Positions 7,387 to 13,857 of a stretch of DNA of 13,868 nt are shown one piece after another. The first letter of the stretch is position 1. Each line of letters starts with the position of its first letter. Origin of the DNA: CAYVAP01 sp964343195. GTDB lineage: Bacteria > Bacteroidota > Bacteroidia > J057. The notes below the pieces were generated by a model that saw only the letters and a list, made by a program, of their open reading frames with translations, was not told where the DNA came from and made no database searches. The translations under genes were made by a program, and so were the position numbers. The DNA is taken from assembly GCA_964343195.1 (NCBI GenBank), contig CAYFIR010000156.1, forward strand, positions 1-13,868, read 5' to 3'.

Positions 7387-7558
7387 CTTCCGTAGGGCGC
7401 ATCTCACTTTGTCGCATCCGCTGCCAGCCTTGTTATAACCGCAAAGGCCGCAAAGAAGAGCGCAAAGGTCGCAAAGGAGAAAAAGAATTTTGAGTCCTTA
7501 GAGCTCTCCTTCAAGCCCTTCGTGGTTAAGCGACATTTTGAGATGCACCCCTTCCGTA
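7387..7558. mobile_element. MITE with 8-bp target duplication
   Basis: The element spans 7395-7550 (156 bp). Its 21-bp ends are inverted repeats matching at 17 of 21 positions. The left end (7395-7415) and the reverse complement of the right end (7530-7550) share GGG, GCATCTCA and TGTCGC, with mismatches only at one position near the tip and a 3-base inner block. The octamer CTTCCGTA directly abuts both ends (7387-7394 and 7551-7558), a perfect target site duplication. There is no transposase, so the element would need one supplied from elsewhere. Families making 8-bp duplications include IS1595, IS66 and ISAs1; I cannot assign one from the ends. It inserted 24 bp upstream of the SDR-like start codon and so may have displaced that gene's promoter. 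Confidence 0.82.
7436..7529. repeat. Dispersed CGCAAAG repeat (copy 2, inside MITE)
   Basis: CGCAAAG begins at 7440, 7449, 7461 and 7470 (steps of 9, 12 and 9), preceded by TAAC. The other arm, CCCTTCGTGGTTAA (7516-7529), is the degenerate reverse complement, so the whole is a long imperfect inverted repeat with an A-rich centre. The left arm aligns with the copy at 10530-10574, including a shared AAGGTCGCAAAG. It occupies nearly the whole interior of the MITE, so either the MITE carries it or it inserted into the MITE. Confidence 0.7.
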
Positions 7559-7625
7559 TCTGGGTCAGGGTCATTTTTTTCGACGCAAGTGGTTCAAAAG
7601 TGAAAAGATCCAGGAGTCTCCAAGC

Positions 7626-7666
7626 AGCGTTGCGCTAAAAAACGCTCAAAATGAGAGTCCATCTCA
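7626..7666. other. Two small hairpins
   Basis: AGCGTT (7626-7631) pairs with AACGCT (7641-7646) around a 9-base loop. TGAGA (7652-7656) pairs with TCTCA (7662-7666) around GTCCA. Each alone is short enough to be chance. They are listed because they sit immediately before two stronger hairpins at 7680-7735, and the second again places GAGTC at its apex. Confidence 0.35.
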
Positions 7667-7679
7667 GGAAGGCTGTCAA

Positions 7680-7735
7680 TGCGGGAGCGGAGTCCCGCAG
7701 TTAGGCCGAACCATGATCGGAGTCATGGTTCAGCC
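7680..7735. other. Twin hairpins with a conserved CGGAG loop
   Basis: Hairpin one has stem TGCGGGA (7680-7686) with TCCCGCA (7693-7699) and loop GCGGAG. Hairpin two has stem GAACCATGA (7708-7716) with TCATGGTTC (7723-7731) and loop TCGGAG, extended by GGC/GCC across one mismatch (7704-7735). The stems are unrelated in sequence but both are perfect, and five of six loop bases are identical. That suggests a loop conserved for recognition, or a mobile repeated structure. No gene covers it and the transcribed strand is unknown. Confidence 0.65.
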
Positions 7736-7748
7736 AGGACATTTGCCT

Positions 7749-7780
7749 GAAAAAACAGCCTATTCCTGTTTTCAAATTTT
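7749..7780 (+). terminator. Possible terminator or RNA 3' hairpin
   Basis: AAAACAG (7752-7758) pairs with CTGTTTT (7766-7772) around CCTATTC, and the stem can be lengthened by a G-C pair with two bulged A residues. CAAATTTT follows. No gene on the plus strand ends here, so it would be meaningful only as the 3' end of a non-coding RNA covering the hairpins upstream. The stem is AT-rich and the T-run is short, so this is tentative. Confidence 0.25.
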
Positions 7781-7973
7781 CCGAAACCCTGGCTCAATGA
7801 TATTGGCTCCGTGGTTACAATGTCAAAGGTATAGGGTGCAGCAGAGGGGCATGACCGGTTTTCCCGGAATCTGAAACACATTTCCCAGAAACACTGCGAC
7901 TCAAACAGATCTGCCAGATTACTTTTCCGATGTCAGGGCAAACACTAACTTGGTCATCACACCCACCTGCTTT

Positions 7974-9437
7974 ATGCTCAACACCTATTACCCTCTTCTA
8001 TCCTTCCTGCCGATACTGGCCCTCCTGGTCATCAGCCTGTGGAAAGGCGTCAAAGCCGCCGTTTACGCTGGCCTTGGGCTGACCGCCGCACTATTTTTTC
8101 TCGGGGGAAATGGCCTTCCGCCTTTCCTGGCCTCCCTGGTCAGTGCACTTGTCGGAACGGTCAACATCCTGATGATCATCTTCGGGGCGCTGCTGCTCTA
8201 CCACATCATGGAGCAGAAACAGTACATCGAGGGGATCAAGGATTCGCTGGCCCGGATTCACCCGCAACGGGAGGTGCGATTCTTTTTCCTGGCGCTGTTC
8301 CTGACGGCGTTTTTTGAAAGCGTGGCTGGATTTGGGACGCCCGGTGCCATCGTGCCACTGCTGCTGATCAGCCTGGGCTACTCGCCGGTGCTGGCCATCG
8401 CATCCATATTGCTGATCGACGGACTCTTTGCCGTCTCAGGTGCGGTGGGAACGCCCGTGATCGCAGGCCTGGAGCTGCCGCTGGGCCTTAGCGTGGAGCA
8501 AACGACCGACATTTACATGCTAGCGGCCATCGCCATCGCGGTAGGTGGGCTGGTGGTCATGGCCTTCGTGTATCGCTACCTGCGGAAGGAGTCCGAAACT
8601 CCGATCGGCTGGCAGGGCTGGGTCATGTACCTGGCCATCATGGTGCCCTATGCGTTGCTGGCAGGTTTCCTGAAGGAGCTAACTGGCATCGTGGCGGCAT
8701 TGATCATGGCCGTGGTCTCCATCGCCTTCATTTTCAGAGAGAGAAAGATCAACCTGCGTCCCTGGGCGCCCTATGGATTGCTCGTCTTTTTGCTGCTGTT
8801 GCCCAAGCTCATCCCGCCGCTGGGGGAGTTTTTAGCATTTAAGCTGGAGGTAGAGGGCCTGTTTGGAACCGAAATCGGAGCGGGACTCCAGCCCCTGCGT
8901 TCTCCCCTGGTGCCATTTCTGGTAGCTACCGGTTTTGCGCTGTATCTGGTCAAAGATTTTCAGGTGAAGCTCAAGCCGGTTTTCACCAAGACCGTCGCAG
9001 TCTTTCTTGTGCTATTTCCCTCACTGGCCATCACCCAGTTGATGCTCAACGGCGGCACAGAAGAGTTGCCCTCCATGATCGACGCACTGGCGGGAGTCTT
9101 CGTTAAAACCGGTGAAACCTATCCGGTTTTTAGCCCCATTATCGGTGTGATCGGGGCTTTTATGACGGGAAGTACGACGGTCTCTAATGTCATCTTTGGG
9201 CCGGTACAGTACAGCGCGGCGCAGGAACTGGCCCTCAATCCCGATACCATCCTGGGTCTGCAACTGGCGGGGGCATCGCTCGGCAATGCGGTCTGCCTGT
9301 TCAACATCATCGCGGCGGCGGCTGTGGCGGGAGTCAAGGACTTTCGGGGCATTTTGCAAAAAAACCTACTGCCGGTTCTGCTTGCCTCGCTGGCCATTGC
9401 CGCCGTGGGATTTGGGGCGATCTGGATGTTGGGCTAA
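7974..9437 (+). CDS. lctP: LctP-family lactate/glycolate permease
   Basis: The 487-residue protein is almost wholly hydrophobic, with about 12-14 predicted membrane segments, and belongs to the lactate permease family (TC 2.A.14; LldP/GlcA/LctP), which imports L-lactate, D-lactate or glycolate with protons. Family hallmarks are visible: IIFGALLLYHIM near residues 68-79, the FESVAGFGTPGAI loop at 114-126, and GAFMTGSTTVSNVIFG with QLAGASLGNAVC in the C-terminal half. It is somewhat shorter than the roughly 550-residue E. coli proteins. I chose the ATG at 7974 because it places MLNTYYPLLSFLP directly before the first helix, as in relatives; a TTG eight codons upstream is possible. No lactate dehydrogenase or regulator is adjacent, so the substrate is only known at family level. 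It faces the MITE-bearing intergenic region and converges on the AlkA gene. Confidence 0.93.
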   Translation: MLNTYYPLLSFLPILALLVISLWKGVKAAVYAGLGLTAALFFLGGNGLPPFLASLVSALVGTVNILMIIFGALLLYHIMEQKQYIEGIKDSLARIHPQREVRFFFLALFLTAFFESVAGFGTPGAIVPLLLISLGYSPVLAIASILLIDGLFAVSGAVGTPVIAGLELPLGLSVEQTTDIYMLAAIAIAVGGLVVMAFVYRYLRKESETPIGWQGWVMYLAIMVPYALLAGFLKELTGIVAALIMAVVSIAFIFRERKINLRPWAPYGLLVFLLLLPKLIPPLGEFLAFKLEVEGLFGTEIGAGLQPLRSPLVPFLVATGFALYLVKDFQVKLKPVFTKTVAVFLVLFPSLAITQLMLNGGTEELPSMIDALAGVFVKTGETYPVFSPIIGVIGAFMTGSTTVSNVIFGPVQYSAAQELALNPDTILGLQLAGASLGNAVCLFNIIAAAAVAGVKDFRGILQKNLLPVLLASLAIAAVGFGAIWMLG

Positions 9438-9442
9438 TGGCT

Positions 9443-9580
9443 AAAGTCTCACGCGGAGACGCGGAGAAAAAGGGGGAATCTATGGTCTCAGCTCCCCTGC
9501 GTCTCGGCGTGTGAAAAACAAGAAAGTCTCACGCGGATCGTAGATACCGAGCATCGGTAGGTGCGGAGGCGCGGATGGAA
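9443..9580. repeat. GCGGAG-type inverted/direct repeat between convergent genes
   Basis: AAAGTCTCACGCGGA occurs twice, perfectly, at 9443-9457 and 9523-9537, 80 bp apart. After the first copy, CTCACGCGGAGACGCGGAG (9448-9466) pairs imperfectly with the arm at 9492-9514 (CTCCCCTGCGTCTCGGCGTG). After the second copy, a short stretch containing the hairpin TACCGA-GCA-TCGGTA (9545-9559) interrupts the array before GTGCGGAGGCGCGGA resumes at 9561. It fills most of the 177-bp gap and could fold into a bidirectional terminator for lctP and alkA, though no long T-run follows. It is organised like the CGCAAAG repeats but has a different core. Confidence 0.75.
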
Positions 9581-9614
9581 AATGCAGATTTCGCAGTATA
9601 GGGAAAAGCGCGTC

Positions 9615-10514
9615 CTATGCCATCCACAGAAACCAGGTAGCGTAGGCCTCCCAGCCACTCCAGCTTTTGGCGATTTCCTGCAACTCCCCGATGGTGGGCT
9701 TGCGGTCCATGGCGAGCAGTCGCTTGGCGTTGTTTTGGAGGCCGGCATCTCCGGCTGGAAAGGCCCGCAGGCTATGGAGGCATTTCATGCAAACGTACTG
9801 AGCAGTCCATGGTCCAATGCCTCGCAGGGCGGTCAAGGTCGCCATTTGTTCTTCGAAGGGTTGGGTTTCAAGGCTTTCCTTGGTGAACTGTCCATCGGCC
9901 ATGGCCTGGGCTACACCTAGCAGGTACTCAGCCTTTCGCTGCGAAATCTGCATCTCGCGCAGGGTTCGAATTTCCACCCCGATTAGGTTCTGCGGCCTGG
10001 GAAATCGCCACCAGGTATGTCCGTCCCAGTCGCCGGACTGACCATATGCCTCCGTCAGCCGCTGTTTGAGGGTATAGGCAAAAGCTACATTCACCTGCTG
10101 CCCCAGGATACCGATCACAAGGGCTTCGAACAGATCCGGGAAGCCGACGATGCGCGCACCGTGGTTTTGCTCGATGGAAGCTTTTAGCAGCGGATCGTCC
10201 TTGAATGTTGCATAAAAAGGCCCCATATCCCGCTCCAGGTCCCACCATTTGCCCAGAAATTCTTCTACCTCTGATTGATGCAGGTTTCCGTCATGTGCCA
10301 GTTGCAGGTAGAGCGTGGTTTCGCCTTTGGGAGAAATGGACAGAAAGCCTTCCCCTACCTCAGCAGGCAGCCAGAGTTTGATTTGATCGTCATCCATGCG
10401 ATAGACCATGGTTTCGTACCGATCGATCCAGCGCAGTAGCATGGACCAGCGGGTGTGGGAGGGGAGGCTGAAATTCCACTCTTCGTGGTGGGGGAAGATG
10501 CGGGGATTGGGCAT
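9615..10514 (-). CDS. alkA: DNA-3-methyladenine glycosylase II (AlkA type)
   Basis: This 299-residue protein is a helix-hairpin-helix GPD superfamily base-excision enzyme. It has an AlkA-like N-terminal domain (about 1-115), the conserved ALVIGILGQQVNVAFAYTLK segment (131-150) and a helix-hairpin-helix LRGIGPWTAQY (230-240). The catalytic aspartate is Asp256 in AFPAGDAGL, equivalent to Asp238 of E. coli AlkA. It should excise alkylated purines such as 3-methyladenine from DNA, leaving abasic sites. Length is close to the family norm, and there is no Fe-S cluster motif as in EndoIII/MutY. The ATG at 10514 is the most upstream convincing start. It lies downstream of sbcC on the same strand; the 134-bp gap holds a repeat, so co-transcription is uncertain. 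Confidence 0.93.
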   Translation of the reverse strand: MPNPRIFPHHEEWNFSLPSHTRWSMLLRWIDRYETMVYRMDDDQIKLWLPAEVGEGFLSISPKGETTLYLQLAHDGNLHQSEVEEFLGKWWDLERDMGPFYATFKDDPLLKASIEQNHGARIVGFPDLFEALVIGILGQQVNVAFAYTLKQRLTEAYGQSGDWDGHTWWRFPRPQNLIGVEIRTLREMQISQRKAEYLLGVAQAMADGQFTKESLETQPFEEQMATLTALRGIGPWTAQYVCMKCLHSLRAFPAGDAGLQNNAKRLLAMDRKPTIGELQEIAKSWSGWEAYATWFLWMA

Positions 10515-10526
10515 GGGGTGGTTTTG

Positions 10527-10642
10527 TTTTTACCGCAAAGAAACTCCAAGGAGAGCACTAAGGTCGCAAAGAATAATCAAGACTGCATGCACTTACTTCG
10601 GCTCCGCTCAGCACAAGCCTTGGAGAACTTCGAGGTTAAACC
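10527..10642. repeat. Dispersed CGCAAAG repeat (copy 3)
   Basis: The left arm begins TTTTTACCGCAAAG, with CGCAAAG at 10534 and 10565. The right arm ends CTTCGAGGTTAAACC. CTCCAAGG (10544-10551) and CCTTGGAG (10618-10625) are perfect 8-bp inverted arms inside it. The centre contains TTCGGCTCCGCTCAGCACAAG-like sequence (from 10597), which looks like another short repeat inserted in the middle. It fills almost the entire gap between sbcC and alkA, and there is no sign of coding. Confidence 0.75.
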
Positions 10643-10648
10643 AAACTC

Positions 10649-13600
10649 CTATTCCCAGCTCCGCTGGATCACACTACCGACCTCCGCGTCGTTGTGGACA
10701 TGCAGATAGGTGTCGATTTCCTGCTGCAGTTCCTCGACGTGGGAGATGACGCCCACGATGCGGTTTTCCTGGCGCAGGGACTTGAGGGTGCGGAAAATGG
10801 TCTGAAGCGAATTTTTGTCCTGGGAGCCAAAGCCTTCGTCGAGAAAGAAGAAATTTTGTCGGGCCTGCACCTGCTGCTGCACCTGATCGGAGAGTGCCAA
10901 GGCGAGGCAAAGCGCTGCCTGAAAGGTCTGGCCTCCCGAAAGGGTTTTGATGCTGCGGCGCTTGCCACCGTTCAACAGGTCCCGGACGTGGAAGTTGTTG
11001 TCTTCGTCCACTTCCAGGCTGAGGCTGTTCTGGTTGAGCTTGAGGAAGCGCTCGTTGGCAGCGGCGCAGAGATTTTCCAGGTAGGCGGTGGAAATGTAGT
11101 TGACGAAGCCATTGCCACGAAAAAGCCCTTCCAGGATCTTGAGGTTGTCAGCACGGAGTTGCAGGCGCTTGAGTTCTTTAGCGAGGGCTTTCTTTTCTTC
11201 CAATTCCTGCATCAGCCGCTTGCCGTATTCTTCCTTGCCGCCAATCTGCTGGGTCAGGTCTGCCTGCTGCTGCTCCAGGGCTTTTATTTCTTCAACCAAA
11301 GCTTCGAAGGCTGCTAATTCGAACTGCTGGTCACCTACCTGCTCGCGCAGGTCACGGAGGGTGGTACGGGCTTCTGTCAGCTGTCGGTCAAATTCACGTA
11401 AGGCTTCTTTCTCCGCATCGATGTTCAGGGCGAATTCGAGGGTAGTCCGAACGACCTCGAGGCTTTCGAAATCAGATGCCTGAACGCGCTTGTCCAGCTT
11501 CTGATTGAGTTGTGCCAATGAAGAGGCGGTTTCCTCGTGGCTGTGATCCAGGGCCGAGATTTCCCCTCCCAGGGTATCGATGCGGCTTTTGCGCTCCTCG
11601 ATCTCCTGTTGCAGCCGCTCGAACAGGTCTATTCGCCCCTGATAATCAATCTTGAGCTGGTTAATATCGCTGTGAATGCGTTCGCTGCTGACAGCGAGAT
11701 AGCTTTCCCATTTCACCAGAGTCAGCAACTTACGACCAGAGTCAAACTCCCCCTGCCTGGTGTTAAGTTCCTTGCTGATCTTGTCCAGTTCAGGGCGCCA
11801 AAGGTGAATGTGGTTCTTTTCTTCCTGGGCACTGGACCTCAAATCCTTTATCTGTTTGAGGTGCTGTTGACGCTGCTGTTCCAACTGCCGCCCTTCATCG
11901 AGTCGGTTGCGAACTGCGGCATCATTTTCCTGCTGGTACCCAGGCCACACAAACTGAGATTGGTGTAGGTCCAGCGACTGCCGCAATTCCTGTTCGGATT
12001 CCTTCACTTCCTGTATTTCCCGCGACAGTTCTTTTGCCTGCTCGAGCAGGTTGTCGAGCCGGGGCAGCACCTGCCGAATTTGTTCCAGAGCTTCTTCGGT
12101 ACGTTTTAGCTCTGCCTCGACCTGCTTGAGCCGCACATCTTCACTGCGGTGCTGCATGGTGGGGTGGTCGGTAGAGCCACACAGGGGACAGGCTTCGCCG
12201 GGCTTTAGGTCACCCGCCATCTGGTGGAGACTCTGCCGGAGCTGGAGTTGATCTCTTTCTGTCCGAATTTCTGCAAGCCTGATTTCCTCGCTATCCCGCT
12301 GCTCTTTCAGCCGGGCGATGAGCTTGGAAGTGGAAAGCGGATAATCACTCAGGTCAATGCCCACCTGCCGGGCAAGCTGCTGTTTTTCGACTTTTCCACG
12401 CTCTACCCGTTCGGTGAGCTTGCCGCGCATTTTTTCTTCTCGCGCAAGGTTTTCCTGAAGGCGGCGGCTCTCAGCGTACCACTTCTCGATTTCTACCAGT
12501 TGGTCGAGGTCGGGTCGCTGCTTTTCAAGAAGCTCGACGGCGGTCTCCAGTTCGGCCACTTTCTGGTCGTATTGCTGCACTTTTGATTCGGCACTCTCGA
12601 CCCTGGCTTTTCCTTTAGCAACGCGACTTTCCAAGGCTTCCAGGCTACTGGAAAGGTCTTTGAGCTGGAGTAGCCTACTCAGCTCCTCCTCCTTACGCTT
12701 GAGTTCATCTCGTTGCTGGTAGTTTTTCTCGACCTCCCCAAATAGCGCCTGCTTTTTAGTCAGTTCCTGTTTGACGCGCTCCTGGGTGCTTCGCTTTTCC
12801 TGTAATCGTTGGTCCAGCTCCTTCAACTGCCGCACCTGTCGATCCTTCTCGCTCAGATCTACGCCAAATTCGTCTTTGGCCCTGACGTATCGATCCAGCT
12901 TCCCCTGACGAGACTGATAATGAGGCAGTTGCTGCTCCAGACGACTGAGTTCTTCTTCTTTCTGCACGATTTTGGCAAACTGCTCCCGTAGTTGCTCCTG
13001 CTGCTCCCGTTGCTGGGTTTTGAGCTTCAACTCTGCTACGACCTTGTCTCTTTCCAGTTCCAGGGCTGCACGTTCCTGTTTGTTTTCTTCGATGGCCTCT
13101 GGCGTCACAGACTGATACTGGCCCAATCGCCCTTCCAAAGTCGCCAGAGCTACCTGGTTTTCCTGTATCAACTTTTTCACCTTTCCACTCAACTCATACT
13201 TTTCCAGGCCGAAAATGTCCTGAAGCATTCTCGAGCGATCGGTGGATTTGAGCTGAATAAACTCTTCGAATTTTCCCTGCGGAATGATGATGGTCCGCTT
13301 GAAGTGGTCATAGCTGAGGCCAATGAGTTGCTCGGCGCTGGTTTCTTCCAGGGGCAACCAGTTTTCATCTGTCCAAATGAATGTGCGCCGCTGCCAGTTC
13401 TGCGTTTTGTAAAAATCCTTGCGGTTGCGCTTGTTTTCCACAACAAACCGGTAGCGCTGCTCCTCCCCTACCCCCGCTGCAAACTCAAAATCCAGGTAAA
13501 TCCGATCGGACTTGAGGTTCATCATGTGGTAGGCCGTTCCGCCGGATTCCCGCGAACTCAATCGTTCGGTCTGGTTATACAAGGCAAATGAAATGGCCTC

Positions 13601-13735
13601 CAGGATGGAAGATTTCCCACTGCCTGTCGCGCCGAAGATGCCAAACAGTTCGGACTCGGTCAGGCGGGTAAAGTCGATTTCCTGGCGCTTTTGGTAGGAA
13701 TAAAGGCCTTCGAGGGTCAGTTTGAGTGGGATCAT
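10649..13735 (-). CDS. sbcC: Exonuclease subunit SbcC (Rad50-like ATPase)
   Basis: The 1028-residue protein is a complete Rad50/SbcC SMC-like ATPase. It has an N-terminal half-domain with Walker A GATGSGKSS (35-43), a long coiled coil rich in Glu, Gln, Leu and Arg (about 185-500 and 535-880), and a zinc-hook CPLC at 516-519, almost exactly mid-protein. The C-terminal half-domain carries the ABC signature LSGGQ (932-936), Walker B FFFLDE (962-967), a D-loop-like FGSQD and the H-loop His at 999. With SbcD (Mre11 nuclease) it would cleave hairpins, palindromes and protein-blocked DNA ends and limit palindrome-containing replicons. The start ATG at 13735 puts MIPLKLTLEGLYSY at the N-terminus, as in relatives. 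sbcD is usually directly upstream, but the 133 bases before sbcC are non-coding, so the partner is elsewhere or farther off. Confidence 0.95.
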   Translation of the reverse strand: MIPLKLTLEGLYSYQKRQEIDFTRLTESELFGIFGATGSGKSSILEAISFALYNQTERLSSRESGGTAYHMMNLKSDRIYLDFEFAAGVGEEQRYRFVVENKRNRKDFYKTQNWQRRTFIWTDENWLPLEETSAEQLIGLSYDHFKRTIIIPQGKFEEFIQLKSTDRSRMLQDIFGLEKYELSGKVKKLIQENQVALATLEGRLGQYQSVTPEAIEENKQERAALELERDKVVAELKLKTQQREQQEQLREQFAKIVQKEEELSRLEQQLPHYQSRQGKLDRYVRAKDEFGVDLSEKDRQVRQLKELDQRLQEKRSTQERVKQELTKKQALFGEVEKNYQQRDELKRKEEELSRLLQLKDLSSSLEALESRVAKGKARVESAESKVQQYDQKVAELETAVELLEKQRPDLDQLVEIEKWYAESRRLQENLAREEKMRGKLTERVERGKVEKQQLARQVGIDLSDYPLSTSKLIARLKEQRDSEEIRLAEIRTERDQLQLRQSLHQMAGDLKPGEACPLCGSTDHPTMQHRSEDVRLKQVEAELKRTEEALEQIRQVLPRLDNLLEQAKELSREIQEVKESEQELRQSLDLHQSQFVWPGYQQENDAAVRNRLDEGRQLEQQRQQHLKQIKDLRSSAQEEKNHIHLWRPELDKISKELNTRQGEFDSGRKLLTLVKWESYLAVSSERIHSDINQLKIDYQGRIDLFERLQQEIEERKSRIDTLGGEISALDHSHEETASSLAQLNQKLDKRVQASDFESLEVVRTTLEFALNIDAEKEALREFDRQLTEARTTLRDLREQVGDQQFELAAFEALVEEIKALEQQQADLTQQIGGKEEYGKRLMQELEEKKALAKELKRLQLRADNLKILEGLFRGNGFVNYISTAYLENLCAAANERFLKLNQNSLSLEVDEDNNFHVRDLLNGGKRRSIKTLSGGQTFQAALCLALALSDQVQQQVQARQNFFFLDEGFGSQDKNSLQTIFRTLKSLRQENRIVGVISHVEELQQEIDTYLHVHNDAEVGSVIQRSWE

Positions 13736-13777
13736 GGGCGTTTTTGCTTGGGAGGGAAAAGCAATTTACAGCCAAAG

Positions 13778-13817
13778 AAGTTTAACCACAAAGGGCGGGT
13801 AATAGGGGGTATAGGGC
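13778..13817. repeat. Dispersed repeat half-copy plus GGTATAGG-like units
   Basis: AAGTTTAACCACAAAGGGCG (13779-13798) matches the arm type ending the other copies (reverse complement of CTTCGTGGTTAAAC). It is followed by GGGTAATAGGGGGTATAGGGC, which resembles the reverse complement of the ATACCTT heptamer array at 91-146. No second arm is visible before the window ends, so this may be a partial copy. Confidence 0.5.
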
Positions 13818-13847
13818 AGGGCTGTTAAGTTCTAATGGTACAAATTA

Positions 13848-13857
13848 ATTCGCGAAT
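13848..13857. promoter_or_regulatory. Short AT-flanked palindrome upstream of sbcC
   Basis: ATTCGCGAAT is a perfect 10-bp palindrome in an AT-rich stretch about 113 bp before the sbcC start. It could be a protein-binding site for whatever lies beyond the window edge or for sbcC. Nothing else supports a role, and a 10-bp palindrome can be chance. Confidence 0.15.

Larger units (their letters stand above)
7363..7973. other. 611-bp divergent intergenic region
   Basis: No ORF with recognisable coding character lies between the divergent SDR-like and LctP genes. The region holds, in order, a MITE with target duplication (7387-7558), an embedded copy of a dispersed repeat (7436-7529), a cluster of small hairpins (7626-7735), a hairpin followed by TTTT (7749-7780), and about 190 bp of unstructured leader before the permease. 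GAGTC occurs five times between 7490 and 7725. I could not place a promoter matching the Bacteroidota pattern (TTTG, then TAnnTTTG) with correct spacing on either strand. Confidence 0.7.

Noticed and set aside
7680..7735. CsrA/Rsm-type regulatory RNA
   Set aside because: The loop GGA fits loosely, but only two sites are present, and CsrA is uncommon in this phylum.
7950..7973. TTG start for the permease
   Set aside because: The ATG at 7974 gives a family-like N-terminus; eight extra residues add nothing recognisable, though TTG cannot be excluded.
10694..11317. Long open frame opposite the end of sbcC
   Set aside because: It is antisense to the conserved ABC signature and Walker B region, and its hydrophobic-looking product mirrors sbcC codon usage.
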